A stretch of 25,596 nucleotides of DNA from a bacterium (GTDB lineage Bacteria > JAGOBX01): assembly GCA_029551925.1 (NCBI GenBank), contig JAKPEO010000091.1, positions 1 through 25,596 on the forward strand. The letters are read 5' to 3'. Shown piece by piece: positions 17,815 to 25,596 of this stretch (within the stretch, counting starts at the first letter, position 1; each line of letters starts with the position of its first letter). The position numbers and the translations under genes were made by a program. Under the pieces are notes generated by a model that saw only the letters and a list, made by a program, of their open reading frames with translations, made no database searches and was not told where the DNA came from.

Positions 17815-17892
17815 ATGGCTGACATACAATTTGATATAAAAAGCGCTCTATTCATTAGTTATTCTTTTGTCAAAAATATTGAAACTTTTTAG
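17815..17892 (+). other. Possible 25-codon small ORF ending in a terminator hairpin
   Basis: The frame begins ATG GCT GAC ATA CAA (MADIQFDIKSALFISYSFVK at its start) and ends at TAG 17890-17892, inside the 5' arm of the terminator at 17889-17913. A TATAAT at 17791-17796 lies 18 bases upstream, but its -35 is weak. There is no clear ribosome site. It could be a small protein, a small RNA or chance. Confidence 0.25.
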
Positions 17893-17913
17893 CGCGGCGC
17901 CGCTAATTTTTTT
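17889..17913 (+). terminator. Intrinsic terminator in the divergent intergenic region
   Basis: TTAGCG (17889-17894) pairs with CGCTAA (17901-17906) around the loop CGGCGC and is followed directly by seven T (17907-17913). The centre can also pair as the palindrome GCGGCGCCGC. It points right, just before the response-regulator promoter, so it would insulate that promoter or end a short upstream transcript. Confidence 0.6.
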
Positions 17914-17927
17914 GTTGATTTTTCAGA

Positions 17928-17956
17928 TTGACTTTTAATTAATAATTTAATATAAT
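17928..17956 (+). promoter_or_regulatory. Near-consensus promoter of the response regulator operon
   Basis: TTGACT (17928-17933) and a perfect TATAAT (17951-17956) are 17 bases apart, matching eleven of twelve consensus positions at the optimal spacing. The predicted start, about 17962-17965, lies only some 4-7 bases before the ATG at 17969. Confidence 0.8.
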
Positions 17957-17968
17957 TTCAAAAAAAAT

Positions 17969-18385
17969 ATGGAAACAAATAAAAAAACAATTTTAATAAT
18001 TGAAGACGAGAAAGCGATAAATAAAATTATTGCTCATAATCTTAAAATAAATGGATTTAATGTATTATCAGCGTCAAATGGCGAAGAAGGCCTAAAATTA
18101 TTTGAAAAAGAGAAACCGGATTTAATTTTATTAGATATTATGATGCCTGTGATGGACGGCAATACTTTTTGCAAAGAATTAAGGCACAGATATCCTAATG
18201 ATAAAACGCCTATAATTATTATGACCGCTAAACACGATAATACGCAGGTATTAGAATCATTCAAATACGGCGCTGTTGATTTTATTGACAAACCATTTAC
18301 AATAGATTTTTTAATTGACGAGATAAAAAAACATCTTGAAAATAAAATTGACGACACTGACTTTATTGACTATCATTTTTTTTAA
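17969..18385 (+). CDS. Single-domain response regulator (CheY-like receiver)
   Basis: This is a 138-residue receiver with no output domain. The acidic pair E12-D13 (IIEDE), the phosphoacceptor D56 (LLDIMMPVMDG), the switch T86 (IIIMTAKHD) and K108 (DFIDKPF) are all present, so it should be phosphorylatable. About 20 residues follow the receiver (NKIDDTDFIDYHFF) and form no recognisable domain. No histidine kinase is adjacent. It may act on flagellar or kinase partners, or as a phosphorelay shuttle. It heads the plus-strand run, ends 9 bases before the serine dehydratase subunit, and has a promoter so close that the mRNA would be almost leaderless, with no Shine-Dalgarno. Confidence 0.93.
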   Translation: METNKKTILIIEDEKAINKIIAHNLKINGFNVLSASNGEEGLKLFEKEKPDLILLDIMMPVMDGNTFCKELRHRYPNDKTPIIIMTAKHDNTQVLESFKYGAVDFIDKPFTIDFLIDEIKKHLENKIDDTDFIDYHFF

Positions 18386-18394
18386 ATTAAATTT

Positions 18395-19288
18395 ATGAAT
18401 TTATTTAATTACGAAACCTTTGCGGAATTTTCTAAAAAACTAAAATCCTCTAATTTAGAATTAATAGAGTTTATAATAATGCGCGAGATAAAAATGTTCG
18501 GCGTATCTAAAAAGCAAATATATTCTCGATTATCTGAATATATTGATATAATGAAGCAGTCAATACTAAACGGTTTAAAAACAAACAAAGAACTCATCTG
18601 CCTAACAAACGACGCTATTAGATTGCAAAAAAACAAAAAAAAATTTTTAGCGACATTAGAATATAAAATTTTAACAAGTGCAATAAGCGTGGCATTTTAC
18701 AATTGTTCAATGGGCAAAATTGTAGCGTGTCCTACTGCCGGCTCGTGCGGTATTTTGCCCGGAGCATTAATACCAATATCAGAAAAATACAAGTTATCAA
18801 AAAACAAATTAATAAATGCGTTAATATTAGCAGGCGAAATCGGAAGGATTATGGCTAATCAAACAAGCATCTCAGGCGCGGTCGGCGGTTGTATGGCGGA
18901 ATGCGGAGTAGCGAGCGCAATGACCGCCTCAGCTATTGTTTATTGTTTTAACGGCAATTTGGAATCTATATTAACCGCCGCGGCATTATCACTAAAAAAT
19001 AATCTTGGGTTGATTTGCGATCCGGTCGCGGGATTAGTAGAGGTCCCGTGCGTCAAACGCAATGGCTTTAAAGCAATAGAAGCATTAACATCTGCGCAAT
19101 TAGCGCTTGCAGGAATAAAAACCGCTATTCCTCTTGACGAAATTTTATTGGCAATGAAAGAAATTTCAGAAGAAATGCCTGAAAAATTTAAAGAGACATC
19201 AGATGGCGGATTAGCGCAGACTCCGACAGGTTTGAAATTTAAAAGAAAACTTCAAAAAATAAAATTATTGACAAAATCTCAAAAGTAA
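18395..19288 (+). CDS. sdaAA: L-serine dehydratase, iron-sulfur type, alpha subunit
   Basis: This is a 297-residue protein matching the alpha subunit of bacterial Fe-S L-serine ammonia-lyase. CPTAGSCGILP (112-122), GGCMAECGVASAM (164-176) and CDPVAGLVEVPC (208-219) are the family blocks, with Cys residues available for the 4Fe-4S cluster that binds the serine hydroxyl. The enzyme deaminates serine to pyruvate and ammonia. In two-subunit forms a beta subunit (sdaAB) is encoded next to it; none is in this window, and the protein has no N-terminal beta-type domain. It lies 9 bases after the response regulator and 40 bases before the small membrane protein. The oxygen-sensitive cluster fits an anaerobic host. 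Confidence 0.92.
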   Translation: MNLFNYETFAEFSKKLKSSNLELIEFIIMREIKMFGVSKKQIYSRLSEYIDIMKQSILNGLKTNKELICLTNDAIRLQKNKKKFLATLEYKILTSAISVAFYNCSMGKIVACPTAGSCGILPGALIPISEKYKLSKNKLINALILAGEIGRIMANQTSISGAVGGCMAECGVASAMTASAIVYCFNGNLESILTAAALSLKNNLGLICDPVAGLVEVPCVKRNGFKAIEALTSAQLALAGIKTAIPLDEILLAMKEISEEMPEKFKETSDGGLAQTPTGLKFKRKLQKIKLLTKSQK

Positions 19289-19328
19289 ATTAAATTTTGA
19301 TTATAAAAATTTTTTAAAGAACTTTTAT

Positions 19329-19622
19329 ATGGAACATTTTGGGTTTATACAATTTATAATTATAATAATTTTGTCAATTGTAATAGTTTTTTTATTGCGC
19401 AAAATGTCAACCGCTCATACCGCTCATCTCACTGACCATTACCGCTGCACTAATGATTTTTATCATATTTACAGCAAACACGAAATCGAATATATCTACG
19501 GCAAAAATAAATCAATATATCTTTGTCCAAGAAAGGGCTGCGGCGGCATATTAAAATTATATGAATATATAACTGACGAAGAATATAAGGAACTTAAAAA
19601 AATAAAATATTTTGAAGATTAA
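19329..19622 (+). CDS. Small membrane-anchored protein with a Cys motif, unknown function
   Basis: This is a 97-residue protein. Residues about 6-24 form one strongly hydrophobic helix (FIQFIIIIILSIVIVFLLRK). A His-rich stretch follows (STAHTAHLTDHYRC), then a soluble part with CPRKGCGGILKLYEY near residues 67-81. C40, C67 and C72, with the nearby His residues, could form a zinc ribbon-like site, but the usual second CxxC pair is incomplete. No family is recognised. The gene sits between sdaAA and the ABC exporter with gaps of 40 and 49 bases, consistent with one transcript. The soluble part should face the cytoplasm if the single helix acts as a reverse anchor. Confidence 0.72.
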   Translation: MEHFGFIQFIIIIILSIVIVFLLRKMSTAHTAHLTDHYRCTNDFYHIYSKHEIEYIYGKNKSIYLCPRKGCGGILKLYEYITDEEYKELKKIKYFED

Positions 19623-19671
19623 TATTATTTTCAACATAAAAAATAAATTCATACCGGAGTAATTAATCAAA

Positions 19672-21558
19672 GTGAAACAAAAAAATAATGATGATAATAA
19701 AAATAAAAACGCTTTATTTTTGTATATTTATGAACACAAAAAACTGATAATTTTATCAGTAATTTTTATGATTTTATATTCTTTGACTAATCCGCTGCAA
19801 TTATGGATATTAAAACCGTTTATTGACAAAATGTTTGTCAAAGATGTGATTGTCGAATTTCAAGCGCCTGAAAAACTTATTCAAAAATCGCAATATATTT
19901 ATTCATACTTTCCAAATTTTTTGAGAGACAATTCATTTACGCATTTTATAAAAAACGCATTAACTAAAAAATACATATTTTCGCAAAGACAATTATTTTT
20001 ATTAATTTCTATTTATATCATCGGAATTTCATTATTAAAAGGCTTTTTTAAATTTCTGCATAATTATCTTTTATTGTATATTACAGGCGCAATAATAAAA
20101 AAACTGCGCGAGCGATTATATGATAAACTTATGAATTTACCATTTAATTTTTATGCGCAGCGCAAAACAGGCGATATATTGTCGCGCTTTACAAATGATG
20201 TCGCACTATTACAAGGCACAGTATCAAATTTAATAATACAAGTCATCGAAAAACCAGCGGAAATTTTATTTTTAACTATATTCGTATTTATAATTTCTTG
20301 GAAGCTGTCATTAGTATCGTTTTTAATTCTGCCGCTTGTAGCGTATATAATTTATCTATCTGGTATATTAATGAGAAAATATGTAAAAAGAATACAACTA
20401 AAAATCAGCGATATAACTCAACAATTGCAAGAAACAATACAAGGCATAAAAATAATAAAGTCTTTCACTGCTGAAAAAATAATGTTAGAGCGTTTTAAAA
20501 CAGATAACAACAATCATTTTAGGCAAAATTTAAAATCGTGGCGCGTGCAGGTTATATCCTCGCCTGTAATAGAATTTCTTACAATGCTCGGAATAGTATT
20601 GGTTTTATATTTTGCTTTGTATTTAGTAAAAACCGACGATTTAACGAGCGGCACAATCATAACATTTTTAGCGGCGTTAATGTCAATGTATAAGCCGATA
20701 AAAGAACTCACGCAATTAAATATGAACTATCATCAAATAAAAATAGTATTTGAAAGAATCAATGAAATCCTAAATATCGAAAGCGATATAAAAGAAGTGG
20801 CTGACCCGATAGAATTTACAGGTTTAAAAAAAATTATAACATTCAACAATGTATCATTCAAATATTCTTCTGACGACCGCGAGATTTTGAAAAATATTTC
20901 ATTTTCTGTTAATGTCGGAAAGACAGCGGCAATAGTAGGCCCAAGCGGCGTAGGCAAATCTACATTAGTAAATTTACTGCCGCGGTTCTATGATGTGACA
21001 AGCGGAATAATATCATTTGACAGAGTAAATATAAAAAATTATTCATTAGAAACATTACGGCAGCAAATATCAATTGTAGAGCAGGAGATATTTTTATTTA
21101 ATGACACAATAAAAAACAATATTTGTTATCCGCATAGCGATTGCGATTTTGAACGCGTTAAAGAATGCGCAAAATTGGCTAATGCCTTAGAATTTATTGA
21201 GCAATTGCCGAACGGCTTTGATACGATAGTCGGAGACCGTGGTCAGACATTATCAGTCGGTCAAAAACAGCGCATTGCTATTGCGCGCGCAATATATAAA
21301 CAATCGTCTATATTAATTTTAGATGAAGCCACATCTGCATTAGACACTGAATCAGAAAGATTAGTGCAAGAAGCGATTGACAATCTTTTGAAAAGATACA
21401 CAACATTTGTAATTGCTCACAGATTGTCAACAGTTAGAAATGCTGATTTAATAATCGTCTTAAAAGACGGAGAAATTGTCGAACTCGGTGCGCACGAGCA
21501 ATTACTGAAAAAAAATGAATATTATGCGCAATTATACAACACGCAATTTAATAAATAA
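19672..21558 (+). CDS. MsbA-like ABC exporter (fused permease and ATPase)
   Basis: This is a 628-residue half-transporter with six membrane helices in the first ~340 residues and a C-terminal ATPase. Walker A is GPSGVGKST (about 423-431), the signature is LSVGQKQR (about 527-534, Val in place of the usual Gly in LSGGQ), Walker B is ILILDEATSALD, and the switch His is in IAHRLSTV. The coupling region RLYDKLMNLPFNFYAQRKTG is typical of MsbA/lipid A exporters. It should work as a homodimer exporting a lipid or lipid-linked substrate. The start is GTG at 19672, with GGAG 11 bases ahead; no better ATG exists before the first helix. It precedes the toroid-like protein by 17 bases, so the two probably act together. 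Confidence 0.9.
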   Translation: MKQKNNDDNKNKNALFLYIYEHKKLIILSVIFMILYSLTNPLQLWILKPFIDKMFVKDVIVEFQAPEKLIQKSQYIYSYFPNFLRDNSFTHFIKNALTKKYIFSQRQLFLLISIYIIGISLLKGFFKFLHNYLLLYITGAIIKKLRERLYDKLMNLPFNFYAQRKTGDILSRFTNDVALLQGTVSNLIIQVIEKPAEILFLTIFVFIISWKLSLVSFLILPLVAYIIYLSGILMRKYVKRIQLKISDITQQLQETIQGIKIIKSFTAEKIMLERFKTDNNNHFRQNLKSWRVQVISSPVIEFLTMLGIVLVLYFALYLVKTDDLTSGTIITFLAALMSMYKPIKELTQLNMNYHQIKIVFERINEILNIESDIKEVADPIEFTGLKKIITFNNVSFKYSSDDREILKNISFSVNVGKTAAIVGPSGVGKSTLVNLLPRFYDVTSGIISFDRVNIKNYSLETLRQQISIVEQEIFLFNDTIKNNICYPHSDCDFERVKECAKLANALEFIEQLPNGFDTIVGDRGQTLSVGQKQRIAIARAIYKQSSILILDEATSALDTESERLVQEAIDNLLKRYTTFVIAHRLSTVRNADLIIVLKDGEIVELGAHEQLLKKNEYYAQLYNTQFNK

Positions 21559-21575
21559 AATTAATATAAAAAATT

Positions 21576-23906
21576 GTGGCTGCTATCTGCAAAAATTTTG
21601 AGTTTATAAAACAATATGATTTCATTCCGAAATTTTTAATTATTCCCGGCTCTTTATATATCTCTGACTTTTCGCTAATCTCAAAAGAAAAATGGCGGTC
21701 ATTAAATAAATACAGAGAATATTTAGGAGATAATTACGCGACATTTAGAATATACAACAATTTTAAAGACGACTGGTTTTTGCGCAGCGCTATTTACTCT
21801 AAATTGCCAGCGATAATTTTACAATTTGACGAATATTGCGAAATTATCGAGTTTCACCCTATAATCGAAAATATTCCGCTGACAATAGGATTAAAATCAG
21901 ATAATTCAAAATTATTAATAAAATTATTTTTAACTGATATTGAATTAAAAACAAAATCAAAACTGCATTTAGGCGAATGGCAGGACACAAAAAAAATCCA
22001 AGCGCAAACAGATAAAAAAATAAATTCAAATGATGTAATAAAAATAATTAAATATAAAAGATGGTATGATTTTATATTTGAAAAGTTTGAAAAAACCGCT
22101 GAAAATATTAAAAATAATTATATAGATAAAACGCAGATTATAGACAGTATAAATTTAACTTTTGATTTTTTGAATAAATTATTTGACCCGGTAAATAAAT
22201 TGCATTGCGAATTTATCGAGCCGCTGTCAACTAAATTCACTTTACATCAACAAACATATTGTTTACCGACTTACGAATTTGCAAGAATATATATATTATC
22301 GCAATTTGATAAAATCCAAAAAAAAGAATATTATGAAAATTTAATTGTAAATCTGCTGAATTTAATTTATTTAGAATTGCCAGAATTAAATTGCGCAATT
22401 ACTCATAATACCATCGGCATAGACGACTACGGCGGAATTTATGCGCATACGCAATTTAATACAGGATTTGCAGGATATCCCGGCGGTATTGCAAGCGACT
22501 TAATTTATATTTTAGAATTTTATTTAGCTACAAAGACTAGCCCTTGTTCGGATATTATTAATAAAATCGAAAAACTAATTAGTTTTTTAGAACTTGCACA
22601 AAATGACGATTGGACATTTAGTTATTCGCTGCCGATTACTCCGACAAACGAAGCGCAATTTTATAAATGCGCAACCGGCAAAAAAAATATAACAATCGGC
22701 GGCGCCGCGGCAGCTGCATACGCTTATTATTTATATTACTCGCTTACAAAAAATTCTAAATATCTAAAATTAACTGAAAATACAATATCAGCAATCTTGC
22801 CTGAAAAAGATTATTTTTATTTCGAATCTTTTGGTTTTTTGCGAGACGCTGGAATTAATGAAACTGACGGAGTTTCTCCGTATTATCTAATCAAAACATT
22901 AAAAGCGCTAATCTTAAATGAAAATTTAGAATATCATAATTATCTAAAATTATTAAGCGCATACATATTTCAATGGCATTACAATTATCAGATTCCGCAA
23001 ACTGAAAATTTTGATATTATTAATTTATCTGTTAGTCCTCTGACAGATTCATTTGAACCGCGTATTGCCGTTTGGGATATTTTATTATGGGCTGATATGT
23101 ATTTAGACATTTATGATATTTTGAAAGACAAAAAATATTTAGATTTAGCGCAATTTTGTTTCAAAAAAGCGCAATTTTGGCAAAATCAAATTTCCGGCGG
23201 AATACCTGAAAGTATCGGAATAAATTATGATTATTCATTAACTCCGATAAATATTAATAACGGCGTAAGCGCGTGGATTATTTTAATCGCTCAAAGATTA
23301 TTGAAAATTTTATATAATGACGATTATAAATTAAAAACTAAAAATACAAGCGCTGAATATCTTGTCGTTGAATATCGCATTAAATACACTCAAATAAAAT
23401 TCAAAAAAATTTTTAAAAATATTATGCGGTATATCCCGAAAAATATTAAAAGCGCAATAAAAAAAATTTTGAGAGTTTTTATAAATTATACTAAATTAGA
23501 TAATGAAAATTTAACTGCTGCATCTTCTTCTCCTACAATAGAAAATTATAAAAATCAATATTTCACTGAAATTAGTAAAAAATCAAAATTATTAAAATAT
23601 CAAAAAAATAGCGATATTGAATTATTTGTATCAAAAAAAAATCGAGATGTATTAGTCCTTTATGCGCCGATTATTAAATTTCTTAATGCTGATAATTTAA
23701 GATTAATAAATATCGAATATATAGGTAAATGCATCAAACAAATCGAATTATGCGCAGATACAAACAAAAAAATCATTATTAAATTTAATTATGGTTTTCC
23801 TGTGAATTATCACATTCATAAAAATTCTGTTTTTTTTGATTATACTCCGAAATTACGAACAAACGAAAATTTTGTAATCAAACAAAATTTTGAAATTATT
23901 TGTTAA
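21576..23906 (+). CDS. 776-aa protein with alpha/alpha-toroid-like central region, unknown function
   Basis: There is no signal peptide, so it is likely cytoplasmic. An N-terminal ~130 residues is mixed alpha/beta. The central part (about 140-580) is built of paired helices with conserved-looking aromatic and Gly loops: TIGIDDYGGIYAHTQFNTGF, GYPGGIASDL, NDDWTFSYSLP, GGAAAAAYAYYLYYSLT, FLRDAGINETDGVSPYYLIK, WDILLWADMYLDIYDIL and GGIPESIGINYDY. This pattern recalls six-hairpin (alpha/alpha toroid) enzymes such as glycoside hydrolases or epimerases. The C-terminal ~190 residues after a basic helix (IMRYIPKNIKSAIKKILRVF) look like a separate beta-rich domain. I cannot name a family. The start is a GTG at 21576 with no clear ribosome site, 17 bases after the ABC exporter, so translation may be coupled. 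A role in making or trimming the exported glycan is a guess. Confidence 0.8.
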   Translation: MAAICKNFEFIKQYDFIPKFLIIPGSLYISDFSLISKEKWRSLNKYREYLGDNYATFRIYNNFKDDWFLRSAIYSKLPAIILQFDEYCEIIEFHPIIENIPLTIGLKSDNSKLLIKLFLTDIELKTKSKLHLGEWQDTKKIQAQTDKKINSNDVIKIIKYKRWYDFIFEKFEKTAENIKNNYIDKTQIIDSINLTFDFLNKLFDPVNKLHCEFIEPLSTKFTLHQQTYCLPTYEFARIYILSQFDKIQKKEYYENLIVNLLNLIYLELPELNCAITHNTIGIDDYGGIYAHTQFNTGFAGYPGGIASDLIYILEFYLATKTSPCSDIINKIEKLISFLELAQNDDWTFSYSLPITPTNEAQFYKCATGKKNITIGGAAAAAYAYYLYYSLTKNSKYLKLTENTISAILPEKDYFYFESFGFLRDAGINETDGVSPYYLIKTLKALILNENLEYHNYLKLLSAYIFQWHYNYQIPQTENFDIINLSVSPLTDSFEPRIAVWDILLWADMYLDIYDILKDKKYLDLAQFCFKKAQFWQNQISGGIPESIGINYDYSLTPININNGVSAWIILIAQRLLKILYNDDYKLKTKNTSAEYLVVEYRIKYTQIKFKKIFKNIMRYIPKNIKSAIKKILRVFINYTKLDNENLTAASSSPTIENYKNQYFTEISKKSKLLKYQKNSDIELFVSKKNRDVLVLYAPIIKFLNADNLRLINIEYIGKCIKQIELCADTNKKIIIKFNYGFPVNYHIHKNSVFFDYTPKLRTNENFVIKQNFEIIC

Positions 23907-23993
23907 ACCACAAATAAAAAAAATTACAGCAAATGACTTAAAGATTCACGCAAAGTTCGCTAAGAATAAAAAAATAAATTAATAAAAAAAAAA
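23907..23993. other. AT-rich intergenic stretch with a GC-containing motif
   Basis: No gene is seen here. The only distinctive segment is GATTCACGCAAAGTTCGCTA within 23944-23965, against an otherwise A-rich background. I see no terminator for the upstream gene. Confidence 0.3.
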
Positions 23994-24022
23994 TTGACAT
24001 TATTTTATTATGTAAATAAAAT
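23994..24022 (+). promoter_or_regulatory. Strong promoter of the receptor leader, with an inverted repeat
   Basis: A perfect TTGACA (23994-23999) and TAAAAT (24017-24022) are separated by 17 bases. A perfect 8-bp inverted repeat, ATTTTATT (24002-24009) and AATAAAAT (24015-24022), fills the spacer and the -10 and could be an operator. Transcription would begin near 24029. Confidence 0.75.
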
Positions 24023-24050
24023 CACAAATTATATTTTTTTGGGTCTTTTT

Positions 24051-24128
24051 ATGAAAAAAATAAATATTAAAAAAAGTAATTTTAGTAATTTTGCTAAAAA
24101 GCGGAAATATTTTTCTCGTGATTTTTAA
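24051..24128 (+). CDS. Possible 25-codon leader peptide
   Basis: An ATG at 24051 opens 25 codons ending at TAA 24126-24128, about 20 bases after the predicted transcription start. The peptide starts MKKINIKKSNFSNFAKKRKY and is rich in Lys, Phe and Asn. There is no good Shine-Dalgarno (GGGTC is the only G-rich group). Codons 16-19 form the 5' arm of the terminator that follows, and the stop codon lies in the hairpin loop, which is the arrangement of a translated attenuator leader. Expression is not shown; a non-coding leader is the alternative. Confidence 0.4.
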   Translation: MKKINIKKSNFSNFAKKRKYFSRDF

Positions 24129-24153
24129 TGAGAATTAGGTTTCCGCTTTTTTT
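24096..24153 (+). terminator. Intrinsic terminator/attenuator upstream of the receptor gene
   Basis: AAAAAGCGGAAA (24096-24107) pairs perfectly over 12 bp with TTTCCGCTTTTT (24140-24151), and T continues to 24153. Inside the loop, TTCTC (24113-24117) can pair with GAGAA (24130-24134). It lies between a strong promoter and the receptor start at 24216, with no convincing second promoter between, so it would have to be read through for receptor expression. Confidence 0.8.
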
Positions 24154-24215
24154 GTTTTAATATGTAAATTTAATCAAACAAAAAAATTAAAATTTTATTT
24201 TAGGGGGTCAGAAAA

Positions 24216-25358
<1,143 letters not shown>

Positions 25359-25596
25359 CGATTTAAATAATCCGATATTATCAACAGAAGGGAAGGGAGT
25401 ATTAGGCGGCGCATCAGCTAGTATGGTGCAAAATTTAAGAAAAATAGCAGAACAAGCGCATACGATATCGCGTGATGATTTATACAACAACAAATTATCA
25501 ATAGAATCACGGGGTGATTTAGGGACAGCATTTGCGACGATGGTAATGAATTTACGAAATTTAGCGGAGCAGGCGCAGATAATAGCGAACGGCGAT

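Noticed and set aside
17895-17904. GCGGCGCCGC palindrome region as a protein-binding or recombination site
   Set aside because: It is better explained as the loop and inner arm of a terminator followed by seven T.

Overview
This is a strongly AT-rich bacterial chromosomal window, mostly of ordinary housekeeping genes. It uses the standard code: TGA, TAA and TAG all act as stops. An MsbA-type lipid exporter, Rnf membrane subunits, an undecaprenyl-diphosphate phosphatase-like enzyme and an oxygen-labile-type Fe-S serine dehydratase suggest an anaerobic, probably diderm bacterium. I cannot assign a phylum from sequence alone.

Layout. Everything from about 17.7 kb down to position 1 reads on the minus strand. 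In transcription order: rnfE-rnfA-tyrA, then a gap with tRNA-Pro(TGG) and its own promoter, then nfu-like, a 1468-residue coiled-coil/propeller protein, gatC, trmH, topA, a GT-C type membrane glycosyltransferase, two secreted proteins of unknown function, a CorC/HlyC-type CBS membrane protein, era, a PAP2 phosphatase and a partial macrodomain hydrolase. Most junctions overlap or are tens of bases long, so long co-transcribed runs are likely. From 17.97 kb everything reads on the plus strand: a single-domain response regulator, an sdaAA-like serine dehydratase subunit, a small membrane protein with a Cys motif, an MsbA-like ABC exporter, a 776-residue alpha/alpha-toroid-like protein, and a chemoreceptor-like protein running off the end.

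The least ordinary parts are four. First is the receptor at the right end: an apparently extracytoplasmic CZB-type zinc-binding domain, a HAMP domain, a (GCA)10 tract, then 39-residue HAMP-like tandem repeats interrupted by a perfect GAAG duplication that breaks the frame. Second is the leader of that receptor: a strong promoter, a 25-codon ORF and an intrinsic terminator whose 5' arm lies inside that ORF, which looks like an attenuator. Third is the giant secreted or anchored coiled-coil protein with a C-terminal propeller-like domain, set among housekeeping genes. Fourth is the divergent intergenic region at 17.7-17.97 kb, with a near-consensus promoter that would give an almost leaderless response-regulator mRNA and a second 25-codon ORF ending in a terminator.

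Functional reading. The minus-strand run combines redox and amino-acid metabolism (Rnf, TyrA, Nfu), translation and topology (GatC, TrmH, TopA, Era, tRNA) and envelope work (glycosyltransferase, secreted proteins, PAP2, CorC). The plus-strand run combines signalling (receiver protein, receptor), serine breakdown and export of a lipid or glycan. I saw no insertion sequence, CRISPR array, integrase or prophage gene.
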